Source of the DNA: Coptis chinensis
Taxonomy: Eukaryota; Streptophyta; Magnoliopsida; Ranunculales; Ranunculaceae
Length of the DNA: 64,000 bases
Direction: 5' to 3'
NCBI GenBank assembly: GCA_015680905.1
Contig: CM027377.1
Coordinates: 26,994,501 to 27,058,500, forward strand
The translations under genes and the position numbers were made by a program. Positions 13,210 through 25,370 of this stretch are shown here, piece by piece. Numbering within the stretch: position 1 is the stretch's first letter; the number at the start of each line of letters is the position of its first letter. The notes beneath the pieces were generated by a model. The model was not told the DNA's origin and ran no database searches. It was given only the letters and a program-made list of their open reading frames with translations.

Positions 13210-16200
13210 TGAAGTTATACATGTATTACTTTATTAGTATGTGGAACTATTACTGAGACACCACTCATTAAGCTTATTATCATTTTTTTTTCTTGTCCCT
13301 TAATGCTGACTAGCCATAGTAGTTCATTTGCATACATTGCTAAAAGCATCTGACATATCATCCAACAATGGTGCCATGCTATGACTTCTTTTGCCAAATC
13401 CATTTTTACATTGTTTATGTTAGAGCAAAAGGTTCAAGAATGGTCATCTCTGAAAATTCCTAGGCTGATATAGGAAATAATAATCAACTAGACACAACGA
13501 CCTTTTTGTTGGTGGTAAGTCGACTGATCTATTCATAAATAACAAGATTTATTATGATTTCATTGTATTTTTTAAAACTTTTTGTAGGTCAGAAGGTTTT
13601 TGGATGGGATCAAGTGATCATATGCTCCCTCTTTCAAAACAAGGGTCGGTCAGATCAAGGAGATTGAATCCTACATATTGCAGTACAAGTATGCCTATGA
13701 CTATGTTCTTTGGTTTTGATCATTTATAGGGAAAACTTAGTTAGTTTAGTTTCATATTGTCAGAGATGATATATCTTGATATAAGATTGTGGTTTTGAAT
13801 CAATTATACCTAAATGATTGAGAATCGGTATAGATGATACTAGAGATAACAATGCAACCACTTGTGTACTTTGGCATAAGATTGTTTTCATCAGTTTCTA
13901 GGAATTCAACTCTTCACAAGGTTTCGAATGCAAACAAATTTTTGGTTACTTTTTCCATTTTCCCCCCTTTTTAAATTTGTGGCCTTCTTTCTTAACTTGT
14001 GTTGAACAAATTGCAAATACTTTAGCCAAAATATGTTCTATTATGATCTTTGGATGTCTACTTTGACTGCCTTACTAAGCAACATAACAAGTGCTCCTTT
14101 CACACCTATTTGCCATTTTCACATCCATTCATTTTTATTTTTATTTTTTTATTTGTATTGTTTATATTTTATATTTTTTTATATCTTAATGTGCTTAACT
14201 ATTTGTCTCAATTCTTACATGTTATAGGGATTAGCAAAAATGGGAAAAGCATCATAGTTGATTGATTGGCTACCACCCTTTATACAACAATGCAACTTCA
14301 CATTAACACTCTTCCAAGCCCAGGTATTTTTTCTATGGCCCTTCAATAAATTAAGGCGATGTGGTATTAGGTTACCTTAGTTTCTGGCTTCAAAATACCA
14401 TTTTTAAAGGATGTTATGAGCTCAAGTCAAAGTTCTTGGTTATTCTTTCTTTCTTTTCTTTTTTCCTACCATTACACATTCAAGTAAATGCGCTAACATT
14501 GGGTTTCTAAAAGATCAGTGCATAAGAAACGAAATAAATAAATAATAGTAATGGACAATTTGCTTGGGTTGTGCATCTTCCCAAAGGTTTGTTTTCATTT
14601 AATGCCTCTTTACAATGAAATTTCTTAAACCTTGCCTCTACTTCCGGTGCCCTCAAATATCTTTCTCCCTCTGTTCGAAAAGACACTGCAACCGTCAAGA
14701 GATAGTTTATCCATGTTTCAATACCTACCATTAACACCATCCAAATACTAAAACAAGTGGTTAAGGATAAATTTGGGGATTCAAAAGCAAGCTTGCCATT
14801 TTAAAGTGTTTGTTTGTGCATCATTCCCATTTTTTGAAACTTTTTCAAAATGCACATGTTAGATTTGAAGTTTAGCCTTCAACACAAATACATATATTTT
14901 CTTTTAGGATGACGGGTTATCTCAATTTCACTTGAGCCTCATATGTCTATATTTAACGCAATGGTTTTTCCATTTGGTCGATTATATAATTTGCCTGAAA
15001 TATCATATAGTTTGTTACTTTGTTCTTTATGCACTTTTAGCAGCGGCATGTATATCTTGAAGATTGCAGAATTGCAGTAGGAGGAATGCTTTGCTTCTGA
15101 CAGGTTATTATATAAATAGGATTAGTAGAGGTTTCATCCTCTATGAGTTGGTGGATGCAAGACCAATTCATGGACAGATTAGGTATGTCTATTATATTAG
15201 TTTGATCATGGGGCAGAATCCTATACTCTAGGGTATAATCTATTGGTTAATCTCCTAGCCACCACCCTCCATAACCATAACGTGGAAGCACTATCACAAG
15301 GTCCTTAGTTGTTTTTATCTATCGGTTGATCCATTGATAATTGGGAGGTAGATAAAAGTAGTTGTTCTCTTTTGGCTAATTCCATCAAGATTGCATCCAC
15401 GTCGGATAACTTATTCATCATGTACGTTGTATGTAGTATTATTTTTTTAGGTAGCTTTGAAAGTTATTCGATCCAAGATACCAAAACCAAAACAGGTAAC
15501 ATAAAATATACATTTAGTCATCTATACCTTCCTTGTGGTCAGATTAGTTACATGTTTTGGGCTTTGTTCTGATGTAGTGCTCTGTTTTCTATAGTTTCTT
15601 CTTTGAAACTACTCCTGGTCCTTTAATCAGTACTAAAAATGACCATGAGCTATCTTAGCAGTGCCGAGTCTACAGATTTTAAATGACAATTGATGCCATT
15701 AATATTATTTGCTTTTGTTAGGTTTGAAATGGAAGAACATTTTTTTTTGTCTTTAGGTTCTTTTTGTAGTTAATAACACACTGTATTTTTTTACTCAAAA
15801 GTAGTTTCCTCATCGTATTATTTTTGGCTTCAATACGTTGGTTTCTTATTGTAGCAAAAATACTAAAAATTTGCCGGTAGCAAAATGTTTTCATCGCTTG
15901 AAGGCTTTTTGCAAATTTTACATATTGCGACCTGCTCACTTTTTGTAAGACTTCATCTCTATGGTGCTTGGTGAGTACCTACTAGATATGGACAACTCAA
16001 TCCTTCTTTCATGAATTTTTCAAGGAGGATCTTAATGTTTTATTATTGTTTGTTGGTTAAAGGATGTGTTGAACAAGGGAAATGATTGCATGCTGACCTT
16101 ATGGTATATTCTATTAGGGTGCTACCTATTGTAAAGCGGAAGAAGAGGAAGAATGGGTACAACTCCGAAAGGAATTGAACAAACACAAATATGAGGTATG

Positions 16201-16791
16201 TAAAAATGAATTCTATACTGATTGTTTAAACATTGTTTAATACGATGAAAATTTGATTGCAATATATGGTATCACCTCTAATTAAAAGTGTTCAAATTTG
16301 AAATTTTGATTTTTGTCTTTTTCAGTGACTGGATTGTTCTTTTTGAATGATGAATTATGTCCAAATTCCAACTATTTTTGTTTCTCCAACTATTCCAAGT
16401 CCAGCATATATATAGTTTACCTTAATGTTCACTAACAATATAGGCATTGCACGGTGAATATAGTAAGCACTAGGCAGGGCTACATAATTTGATTTCACAC
16501 CCTTAATTCCTTTCAGAAACAAATTATGGTTCATTTTCTTTTTCTGGGAACCAACTCGGTGTTGATTCCGAACAATGGCCACAAACGAGAAGGGAATGGG
16601 GCTGCTAATAACAGAGTAATAGAGGACAATGACTGAGCTTCTCCCATGAAGCTCAAGTACACTAACAGACCAAGGGGGTGGTCTACTTTAAAGACATCAA
16701 CTATATGGAGAGGCATCACTTTGTTGATAAAATGTCTCGCATACATTGTTACAGACTTCTATTTCATCATTTTCAGTGTAATGAGAGAAGG
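13210..16791. other. Long gene-poor stretch
   Basis: About 3.6 kb of AT-rich DNA without a recognisable gene. Two short exon-like tracts stand out but cannot be assigned: about 15108-15180 (GYYINRISRGFILYELVD before a GTATGT) and about 16119-16196 (an acidic then basic peptide between an AG and GTATGT). No repeats with clear ends and no RNA genes were seen. Confidence 0.4.
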
Positions 16792-16796
16792 ATAGA

Positions 16797-18540
16797 TGAT
16801 AAAACCTTCATAATGCACGTTTATTGATTTCAGTTACTTATTTTCTTAAGTCCGAGGTCCACAGTCCAAAGTCTGAAGTCCAAAGACCCAAGTCCAAAGT
16901 CCAAAGTCCAAAGTCCAACGTCCGTATAGTCGTACATTTTAGTCAAGTTACCTTACTCACGTGGGTTTGGTAGGATAGGTCGAGTAAGGGATCGTCCAAA
17001 CCTTAGGGCTCGGAAAAGGTTCACAACTGGAATTACAACTTTTGGTGAGTAGGATTTTAGGTTTTTTAGTTGGATTTAATTAAATTAACGGTAGTGCAAT
17101 TAATGTAAATTACTACGGTGATTTTGATGTAGGTAAACAAAGATGGAGAAACAGGGAGAAAGTTAATCATGCTCATGCAAGAATCGTTTTTCAACAGTTT
17201 ACTATTACATCACTACATCTCTAATTCGTCTCGTGTTCGGAGACGACGTCGAGTATTGATCTCTAGCGCATGCCCACATCTCTAGGTCGCATTGCACTAG
17301 CATAAGGAATTTAACTAATATCTCATCTTTGGTATATTATTTCAGCTCCTGGCTTGATTTCACATCAGCTGGACAAATTGGATAGCTGTCTGACACCAGA
17401 GAGTCGCACGCGAGACATTTTGGGTCGCGCACGAGACTGTTTTGGAGCATCAACACTCCAAATTGGTACATTCTCAGTCATTTTGGAATCGGATGTCTAA
17501 TCTATGCCTAAATCCTAAGTAGTGATTCTAGAATATTAAAGAGTCAATCCAGATTTTCACACGAGCAGCATAACCCTCCCCCTGAAGGGGGGGATTAGCT
17601 CATGGTCATAGAAAGAATAATAAAACTTGTTGTATATATTAAGTAAATAAATGCAGGACAGGAATTACACTAGAAAAGAAATGACTGTTATTAAGGGTAA
17701 AATAACTTACAGTATTTAAGCTGTTGAAATGGAAATGACAGAATGTAAGTACTGAAAGAAAATGAACTAAAGCTAAGCGGATGCTAAACATGAAAATGCT
17801 GAAGGGGAAATAATGAAGGCGACCCCCTCATATATATAGGCGGATGTCTTGTGAAGCCTTAATTGAGTTTTGTTCATTAGCTAATTGATTTGTTCAAAAC
17901 TTTGAGAATCAAAGTTTTGTTTTCATCTGTTATAACTTTTGTCTTTTACTTATTAAGTTTTCGTCCTTTTATGTTTTGTTTTCGTCTTTTAGCCCAATTC
18001 AATTCAAACATTGAATTGGTACGTGCCTTTCCTCTTGCAAGGTGGCACCAAATTGAACCTATCACTTGCCACTTGCCTATGCTGACTCTTCATGCCTTTG
18101 GGCCCGCAGAGTGGGTCCATTTAGTGTGTCCAATGGCGGGCAGCGATTTTTGGCGTTTTTTACTTTTTTCGCTAGCGTAGAGTTAAATCGCCTGGTCGCT
18201 ATGGCGGCAGCTTCACTAGCCAATGTCGGCATCTAGATTTATCCGATTTGAGCTTCGGAAGTTTGCTGCTTCTTTATATGTGGACCCGTTCTGCACTGGT
18301 TTTGTTCTTTTGGAAACTTCCGCTTTAGTCAGGCTTTGTTGGGCTTCACGGGGGTTGAGTGGGAAACTTCAAATATTCCAGTATTCCCGTACTTTGATGC
18401 ATGTTTTATCATTATATTCATTTTAATTGTGGAAACCTGCAAAAGTACGAAAATATAATTATTACATGATTATTAAACACATAATCGACCAAAATGCTAT
18501 GTCTCTCGGGGTTTAATATTACAGTTTTGGGTGCTTATCA
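16797..18540 (-). repeat. Solo LTR, Athila-like, with target duplication
   Basis: The block starts TGATAAAACC and ends GTGCTTATCA. TGATAA/TTATCA are the same inverted ends as the LTR at 4302-5710, and the shared block ACAGTTTTGGG lies next to the right end. It is flanked by ATAGA on both sides (16792-16796 and 18541-18545). There is no internal region and no second LTR nearby, so it is a solo LTR left by recombination. Orientation is minus, by the matching end and by a TATA-like CCTATATATATGAGG on the minus strand near 17840-17826. No credible gene lies within it. Confidence 0.85.
16849..16925 (+). repeat. AGTCCAA short tandem repeat inside the solo LTR
   Basis: About ten head-to-tail variants of a 7-8-bp word (AGTCCAA, AGTCTGA, AGTCCGA) at the U5 end of the solo LTR. 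This is a local minisatellite of unknown effect. Confidence 0.8.
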
Positions 18541-18545
18541 ATAGA

Positions 18546-20849
18546 CTTTAGGACTTATAGTCTATTGTGTTCCTAATTCGTTTTGGTGCTTGGTTTAGAG
18601 TATCTACTACTCCCTTTTTCATAGCATACCTCTGATAAATAATAGTTCAAGATAGGGATATGAATCACTTCAAACTTTATTATATTTATGAATCTTTTTT
18701 ATTCACTTTAAGGGTTGAGGGAGTAATTAACGATTGGTTTAGGGAAGTCAATACATTGTTAGTGCATTCCCTGTTAGATGTCTTATGATGATTCTCTCAT
18801 AAGTGTTGGATCTATAAACCAAATGTTTTATTCAGACGCTTGCTACCATTAGAGAATAACCAACTCATATTTTTTAAGTTGTTATATGAGGAAGAGCTCA
18901 CTAAGTTGGCTACAAATTTGCAAATGAAGTAGCAAACATTCATTATTGGTAAATATGAACAAAGAGAGCTTCCTCCATCTAGCATGTGGTCTTCTCAGAC
19001 CCTCATCGTATTCCCTTTATACCATTCAGAGACTGTATGGATATGGTAAGTTTTCATTCCATAAAATTAAATGTTGACTTAGTTTGATACCCTATATAGT
19101 TACAACATTATTTCCCTAATAAATTTCCTTTCCCCGCTGAAGGTGGGATTTTATCTTACGGATCTTAGTTCTCGGTCATTAGAGTTTACCCCCAAAAACA
19201 CACTTTTACTTACATCTCATAGCAGTAGGACTCAATCTATTCGGTTTTGATGGTTCATGAGAATTTCCTGTTGAAACAGTTCTTTTTGTTGAGTTTTTGA
19301 ACTTTTATAGTTTTAAAAACTCGGCGTTGATGTTAACTTTTTCATAATTCTCTATATATTAGTAGCTATTTAGGTCAATATACAAATAAATGAGTTTCTT
19401 GCACACTTAAGGTTGATAGAGAAGGAGGGAGGGCTTTGGAGATAAATGTGTAGGCATTAGATATAAATGGTTTATCTACTAAACAAGAAAGAGCTTATAG
19501 CAAGTTTCTACCACCATGCGTGTTCTGTGCAAATTAAAATTTGGTTTAAGCAACGGATCCTTTTTTAGGGAGTATCAAAGAAGTAATGCATTTTAATATC
19601 TCAATGATCTCAATTACTCTTACTAAAGGAAGATCTCACAATTTTATTATCCACATTTATATTTATGTTTTGCATTATTCAAGAGCCATTGAAAACTGCG
19701 AAAGGGCGTCAATTTCTTCTGATTTTGATCTGTGTTCCGATTAGCACTGGTAACATCAAAATTGAAATTGGACGGGGTTGGATTGGTCGATTAATTCCAC
19801 AATGGATGGATCATATCAGATGAAACTTAATTCTAGACTCATATCTATATCTTCATCACTTGGAGGTAATACCTGCCTCATTATAGTTTAAGAATTATAT
19901 GAATAAATGAATAATACTTCCAGTTAACATTTCGTCTTATTGTGCTTCTTATAGGAGCATAAGATTGTAGATGCCAACCCTTCCAATTGGCAAAAGGCTT
20001 CGAGTTATCAAGTGATATGATCTGATCTGTAACACCACCCGAAAGTTTTCATAACACTTTCCAAATTCACAGGGTTTTTTTGTTGGAGTAAAAATGTCTG
20101 AATCTGGCATTTACCAACAGGTATCATCTATCTTCTTCATCAATTAGTTTTTATTATTGATTTGTAGATTGTTCTTAATTTCTCTTAGAAGATGGTGGGT
20201 TTTATTGCTGGAAATTGGAACTCCACATTCCTTAATTATGTTTTCCTATTCTACAAGCCGGTGACATACAACGTCAATCAATAGAGTTAGAGTGTTTGTT
20301 TACAATAATCATTTTGGTTTTGGAACAACATCAGTTTTTGTTATCTTCTCAAATGGAACAATTTCGCAAAAGGCATATTCACATTATCAAAATGCTATCC
20401 CTTTTGTTGTAGCTTTGCAACTTATATAACTTCATCATTTGGCCCATCTCTCTCTCTAGCATGATGGTGTTTTTCGGCCTATTGGGTTTTATCACTGAAA
20501 GTTGAAAGCTTCATTTTAATATTGAATTTCCCAATTGATGAAAGCTGATTTGGAATTCGTTTGAACATAATTAAAAAACCAAGTTCCAAAGATGTACGTG
20601 GCTTTGGGGCCGCCTCCTATATTCAGTTGACACACCAAAGGTTTGCCTTTCAGAGAAAATCATTATAAGAGCTTTCATTATTGAGCTCTACAAAGTGTAA
20701 AATTATGTTAAGACTTCATAGGTGCATTGTTTAGTTTCAACGCGCTTTAGTGACTTTAATCAAACTGAATCCTAACCCCTTTCTTAAGTCCGCGGTTTAT
20801 GAACTTTTTGGAAATTTTACCGCTATTGGCGTTCTTCATGTGGGCGGTT
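18546..20849. other. Intergenic stretch, no gene recognised
   Basis: About 2.3 kb between the solo LTR and the complete Tat element. It is AT-rich. A short frame at about 20110 (MSESGIYQQ followed by GTATCA) could be a small first exon, but nothing supports it. Near the right end a hydrophobic frame (from 20799) is interrupted by the Tat insertion. Confidence 0.4.
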
Positions 20850-20854
20850 GCATC

Positions 20855-21285
20855 TGTAAGTACCCTCCGTTCTACACTACAGAGCACGTGTCCACAAGGA
20901 AGGACATCTTACTTCAGCTCGTCCACAACATCATATCGGACCAACGACCCAAAACCCAGGTTGTCATCAGTAGCAGTTACAGCCATATCATGGAAAGATA
21001 TCAACTAGCGCAATCCTGGAGCTCAATCAGCGCAACAATCAAGGAGACATTTACTTTGTAACATCAGAGTAATGGTGAATCATCAAGATAACATACAAGG
21101 TGGATCTGCAATCCATAATAGTTCAACCACACATCTATAAATAGAGAGAGATGAACTACGTAAGGCTTGATTCAAGTTGACCCCGAGAAACTTGATACGT
21201 AGGCAACTCTTATCCCAAGAAGAGTGTAGCCATTCCCTATCCAACAAATCATCAGGTCGTAGTCCCCAAATAACCAACATCTACA
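20855..21285 (+). repeat. 5' LTR of the complete Tat element
   Basis: 431 bp, TGTAAG at the start and CTACA at the end. TATAAATA at 21136-21143 is the likely TATA box. Nearly the whole length matches 30470-30904. Confidence 0.95.
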
Positions 21286-21286
21286 T

Positions 21287-21302
21287 TGGCACTGTCTGCC
21301 GG
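21287..21302 (+). other. Primer binding site of the complete Tat element
   Basis: TGGCACTGTCTGCCGG starts one base after the LTR. It begins with TGG (complement of the tRNA CCA end) and resembles a tRNA-Asp-type site with changes. The exact tRNA is uncertain. Confidence 0.7.
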
Positions 21303-21345
21303 TTCGTTTCCTTAAGAAAAGAACAACCACTCTTTTCTCAAGCCC

Positions 21346-22680
21346 ATGAAGCTGGCTAGCAAAACCACAATGGAGCCCAACCTACAAGCATTGGCAGACC
21401 AAATGAAGACACTCCAAGAAGCCTTCATCATTTTGCAACAAGAAAACCAGACAATGCGAGAGAATGCCAACTCCAACACCAACAATGGAACCACAGAAGC
21501 CGAGGAGCACAACACTGTTGCAGCCCTAGCCAACACCACCAATCAGCGTTTAGAAGACTTCGAGCAAAAACTAGAAAAGTCAAGCGAAAGAGCCAGCGCG
21601 ATCCAGATCGCTCAGAAGATGCTAGAAACGTACAAAGCATCACCATTCATCCAAGATATCCAAGACAAACAACCTCCTTCAGAGTTCATCCAACCAAAGT
21701 TTCCATTGTACGACGGTACCTCCTGCCCAGGCGAGCACGTAGCTCGCTTCAGCCAAATCCTAGCACTCTACAGCCACCCTGACTACGACTACCTGAAGTG
21801 CAAACTTTTTCCAGCCAGTTTAAAGGACGGAGCAATAGACTGGTTTTACATACTCCTTCCAGATTCGATTAACAACTTCGACAGCCTTGTTGAGACGTTC
21901 GTAGCAGAGTTTGTCCACAACAGAAAGAAGCGCGCCGACCTGGACTCCTTGTTCCAGCTCAAGCAAGCTCATGGAGAAACGATCCGAGCCTTCTTAGGAC
22001 GTTTTAAGAAGGACCTACTCTCCCTGGAGTCAGGACTCAATGACGGTTTTGCAATCTCTGCGTTCACAAACACCCTCTTGGACGACTCCGACCTAGCAGG
22101 GTCCCTCATGCGCAACAAGCCAGACACCTCAGCCGACTTGTATCACAGAGTCGACAAATACATCAAGTACGAAGAGTTGATGGCCAAGCGCAAAGGCAAA
22201 GAGGTCTTCGCAGTTAGCAATGAGCCAGACCCCAAGGAAAGCAAACAATATTCAAACAACAACAACAACAACAAGAGATCCAACGCCAGCAAACCCTCAT
22301 ACACAAAGAGGGAATTCTCCAACTTCTCCAGGACGCCAAGTCAAATCCTGAAGAAGATATATACAGTGCCGTACTTCAAACCAAACATCAACAAGGTGAT
22401 AGCCATACCAGAGCGTCCATACTGCCATTTCCATAAACTCCACCACCACGACACCAATGATTGCTGGAGCCTCAAGCACTACCTCCAAGACCTAGTGGAG
22501 GAAAGCAAATTAAAAGAGTTCTTGCCAGAAAGCGATTTGAGGCACAAGCTGGACGCCAAACGCCATAGAAGCAGGAGCCGCAGCAATGAATGACCTGCCA
22601 ACAACAGAAACAGAAGAAGGAGCAGATCAACTCGACGATCTAAGTCTCCAGGTCGGTCAAGGCACAACAGGAGATAGTAC
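21346..22680 (+). pseudogene. gag of the complete Tat element
   Basis: A 415-codon frame (to 22593) has a coiled-coil-like N-terminus rich in Gln/Glu. The capsid-type domain follows at about residues 125-230 (FPLYDGTSCPGEHVARFSQ, then DGAIDWFYILLPDSI and the FHNRKKRADLDSLFQLKQ region). Near residues 360-385 is a Tat-specific Cys/His motif (CHFHKLHHHDTNDCW). The frame stops at TGA where an arginine-rich tail would continue (RRRSRSTRRSKSPGR). Another TAG ends that tail at about 22678. A start at the second methionine (21370) is equally possible. All stops are one transition from sense codons. Confidence 0.9.
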
Positions 22681-22699
22681 TCCTCTGACCAAGATGAGG

Positions 22700-23528
22700 A
22701 CAAAGTAATCAACAAGATTACATACACCTCAAACGATGAAACCTCAGGTCGGGAGAAGCGCAGAAGAGTGGGAGCAATCTAATAAATCTACCACCTCTCA
22801 CACAAAGTCGAGATGATCAACCCCACCGACCCTAAGAAGACAACAACAATTTCATTCATAGAAGAGGATCTAGACAAGGTGTGCCTACCTCACAATGATG
22901 CCTTGGTAGTGAATGTCAAAATCAACGGTTGGACGGTCAAAAGAGTCCTCATTGATCCAGGGAGCTCATGCGACATACTGTTCTATCAAACATACAAGGA
23001 CATGCACCTACCGGACTCGGTGATGATAGACTCCAATGCACCGCTCTATGGGTTCAATGAAGATCGTACAGATGCCATCGAGATGTAATCCTACCAGTCT
23101 CTATTGGCGAAAAAGAGGACATGGTCAAAACTTCAACACGCTTCAGTGTTATCGATGTCAGGTCGTCCTACACTGCCATTCTAGGGCACCGTTGGATTCA
23201 CAAAATCCAAGCAATTCCATCAACCTTACACCAGGTCCTATGTTATCCTGGTCCTAGAGGCATCATGGAGCTCATAAGCAACCAACTAGAAGCTCATCGA
23301 TGCAATCAGGTCAGCACTACGACCTCACCCAAGCCTCAGGTCGTCGAAGCCAAGGACGTCCCAAAGAGGCAGGATCCTCAAACATCCAGTCCTCCAGCAA
23401 CGACATCAGAAAAGCTCAAAGAAAAACAATCTCAGATAGAACCAGGAGAAAAAGTCAATTTGGGCACAACTGATGATCCAAAATTTGTTTATGTAGGGGC
23501 TGACATAGACCCCAAGCTCAATGAGTAG
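22700..23528 (+). pseudogene. Protease region of the complete Tat element
   Basis: The retropepsin core is read at 22813-23085: LVVNVKINGWTVKRVLIDP then GSSCDILFYQTYKDM. The active-site triplet reads Asp-Pro-Gly instead of Asp-Gly-Gly or Asp-Thr-Gly, which would distort the catalytic loop. A frameshift near 23085 sends the second half of the domain into another frame (RFSVIDVRSSYTAILGHRW). The following linker is Pro/Ser/Lys-rich up to a stop at 23526-23528. Two adjacent TAA codons occur near 22783, before the core. Confidence 0.8.
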
Positions 23529-24180
23529 CTTGTCAAATTTCTATCTCTTAATAAAGATGTTTTTGCTTGGTCGTATATCGATATTCCAGGAATCGATCCT
23601 CAGGTCGCTTGCCACAAGTTAAATGTAGATCCAGCCATCAAGCCTATCAAATAACGACCTAGGAAGCTAGCACTCAAGTTTCAAAAAGTCATCAATGAAG
23701 AGATATAAAAGCTAAAAAATGTGGGATTCATCAGAGAAGTTGAGTACCCGACCTGGCTTGCTAACATAGTAGCCGTTCCAAAATAGAACGGTCAGGTACG
23801 ACTTTGCATAGATTTCACCAATGTCAACAAGCACTGCCCAAAAGATAGCTTCCCCTTACCAAGAATCGACATACCGGTAGATCAAACTTGCGACCATGAG
23901 CTTTTGTCATTCATGGACGCATACAGTGAGTACAACCAAATACCACTTGCAGAAGAAGATCAGGAAAAGACGTCCTTCATAACCGAGCAAGGTACATTCT
24001 ACTATAACGTCATACCTTTCGGCTTGAAGAACGCAGGAGTGACCTACCAAAGACTTGTCACCAAAATGTTCAAAGACTTGCTAGGAGACACTATGGAGGT
24101 CTACATAGACGACATGGTGGTCAAAAGCGAAAAGGCAGGTGATCACATCTCCGACTTACAAGAAGCCTTTGAATGACTTT
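23529..24180 (+). pseudogene. Reverse transcriptase of the complete Tat element
   Basis: RT motifs appear in order: VRLCIDFTNVNKHCPKDSF, SFMDAYSEYNQI (first catalytic Asp), the FGLKNAGVTYQRLV block, and VYIDDMVVKS with both Asp of the YxDD box. Upstream, the fingers region (KDVFAWSYIDIPGI) is read through several stops (TAA at about 23653 and 23706, TAG at about 23784). Another stop, TGA at 24174, separates RT from the connection. Each stop can be derived from CAA, CAG or CGA by one C-to-T change. The enzyme cannot be made from this copy. Confidence 0.9.
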
Positions 24181-24191
24181 GCCAAAACAAG

Positions 24192-24930
24192 ATGAAGCTC
24201 AACCCAGCCAAATGCGTATTTGGAGTAGCCTCAGGAAAATTTTTAGGTTACCTCATGTCACAAAGACACATTGAAGCAAACCCAGAACAGATACGAGCTC
24301 TCCTTGAAATTCCAGAACCAACCACAAAGCAACAAATCCACAAGTTATCTGGCATGGTTTCAGCCCTCAACAGGTTCATCTCAAGAGCATCTAACAAATA
24401 CAGACCATTCCTGCAAATTCACAAAAAGGGAGCAACTTTCACTTGGACAGTCGAGTGCCACAAAGCCTTCACTGACCTGAAAGCCTATTTATCAACTCCA
24501 CTCGTTCTGTCCAAACCAGAAAAAGGAGAAACACACTGGCTATACCTTGCAATGACCGACTTCGCAATCAGCTCAGTTCTCTTTCACGAGCATGATGGAG
24601 TCGAGAAGCCGGTCTACTTCACCAGCAAGACGTTGGCAGATGCAGAAAAGCACTACTCTCCGATGGAGAAAGCAATGCTTTCTTTACTCTACTCAGCTCG
24701 GAAGTTCCGACCTTATTTCCAATCTCACAGCATCAAGGTCATCACTGACGTACCCATTAAACAAGTATTGAGTTCTAACAACAAAACAGCCTGCATGGCC
24801 AAATGTGTTGAAGAACTCGGAGAACATCACATTGAGTTCGTTCCCAGAACGTCTCGCAAAGGCCAGGTCGTTGCTGATTTCTTGGCAAATTTCCCCGTCG
24901 AAGACGTCAACTGGGAACCTAAGCCAATCA
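24192..24930 (+). pseudogene. RT connection and first RNase H of the complete Tat element
   Basis: This lies in an open 368-codon frame. LNPAKCVFGVASGKFLGYL is the RT thumb/connection. RNase H follows with its acids in place: Asp in LYLAMTDFAISSVL, Glu in PMEKAMLSLL and Asp in VITDVPIKQVL. The domain ends in VADFLANFP, the linker to the second RNase H. No stop interrupts it, so it is much better preserved than the RT region before it. Confidence 0.9.
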
Positions 24931-25370
24931 CTTCCCTCCATCAGCAAGCCACCCCAGACACATGGCACCTCCACGTAGATGGCGCATGCAATAGCAGTGG
25001 TAGTGGACTGGGGGCTATATTAACTTCACCAGAGGGAGCCCAGCTACAGAAATCAATCAAAATCGATTTCACAACGTCCAACAACAAAGCAGAATACGAA
25101 GCATTGATCACAGGCCTCCGAATGGCACAGCAACTGCAAGTCTCAAAGCTTAAAGTTTATAGTGATTCCCAGCTAATCGTCAAGCATATAACCAAAGAAT
25201 ATGTCACGAACGGAGCAAACTTGGCAAAGTATGCTCAAGTCATTTATGACATAATCAGATCGTTCAAAACATTCTCCTTATACCATATTCCTCGATAGGA
25301 CAACAGACATGCAGACAACTTGGCTTTCCTAGCCTCCAAAACACAAGAGGCATGTCCGATCACAGTCTAC
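24931..25370 (+). pseudogene. Archaeal-type RNase H of the complete Tat element
   Basis: The second RNase H has Asp in LHVDGACNSSG, Glu in NNKAEYEALITGL, Asp in VYSDSQLIV and Asp in NRHADNLAFL. A TAG (25297-25299) separates the last acid from the rest, again one transition from a glutamine codon. Its position between RNase H and integrase marks the element as Tat lineage. Confidence 0.9.

Noticed and set aside
13215..13403. 62-codon minus-strand frame downstream of the RPL17 fragment
   Set aside because: No recognisable motif; overlaps sequence with no other coding signal.
16355..16746. Minus-strand frames beside the solo LTR
   Set aside because: No family resemblance, no splice logic, composition like random AT-rich DNA.
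21428..21646. Minus-strand frames opposite Tat gag
   Set aside because: Shadows of the gag reading frame; the genuine antisense gene of this element lies at 27595-30062.
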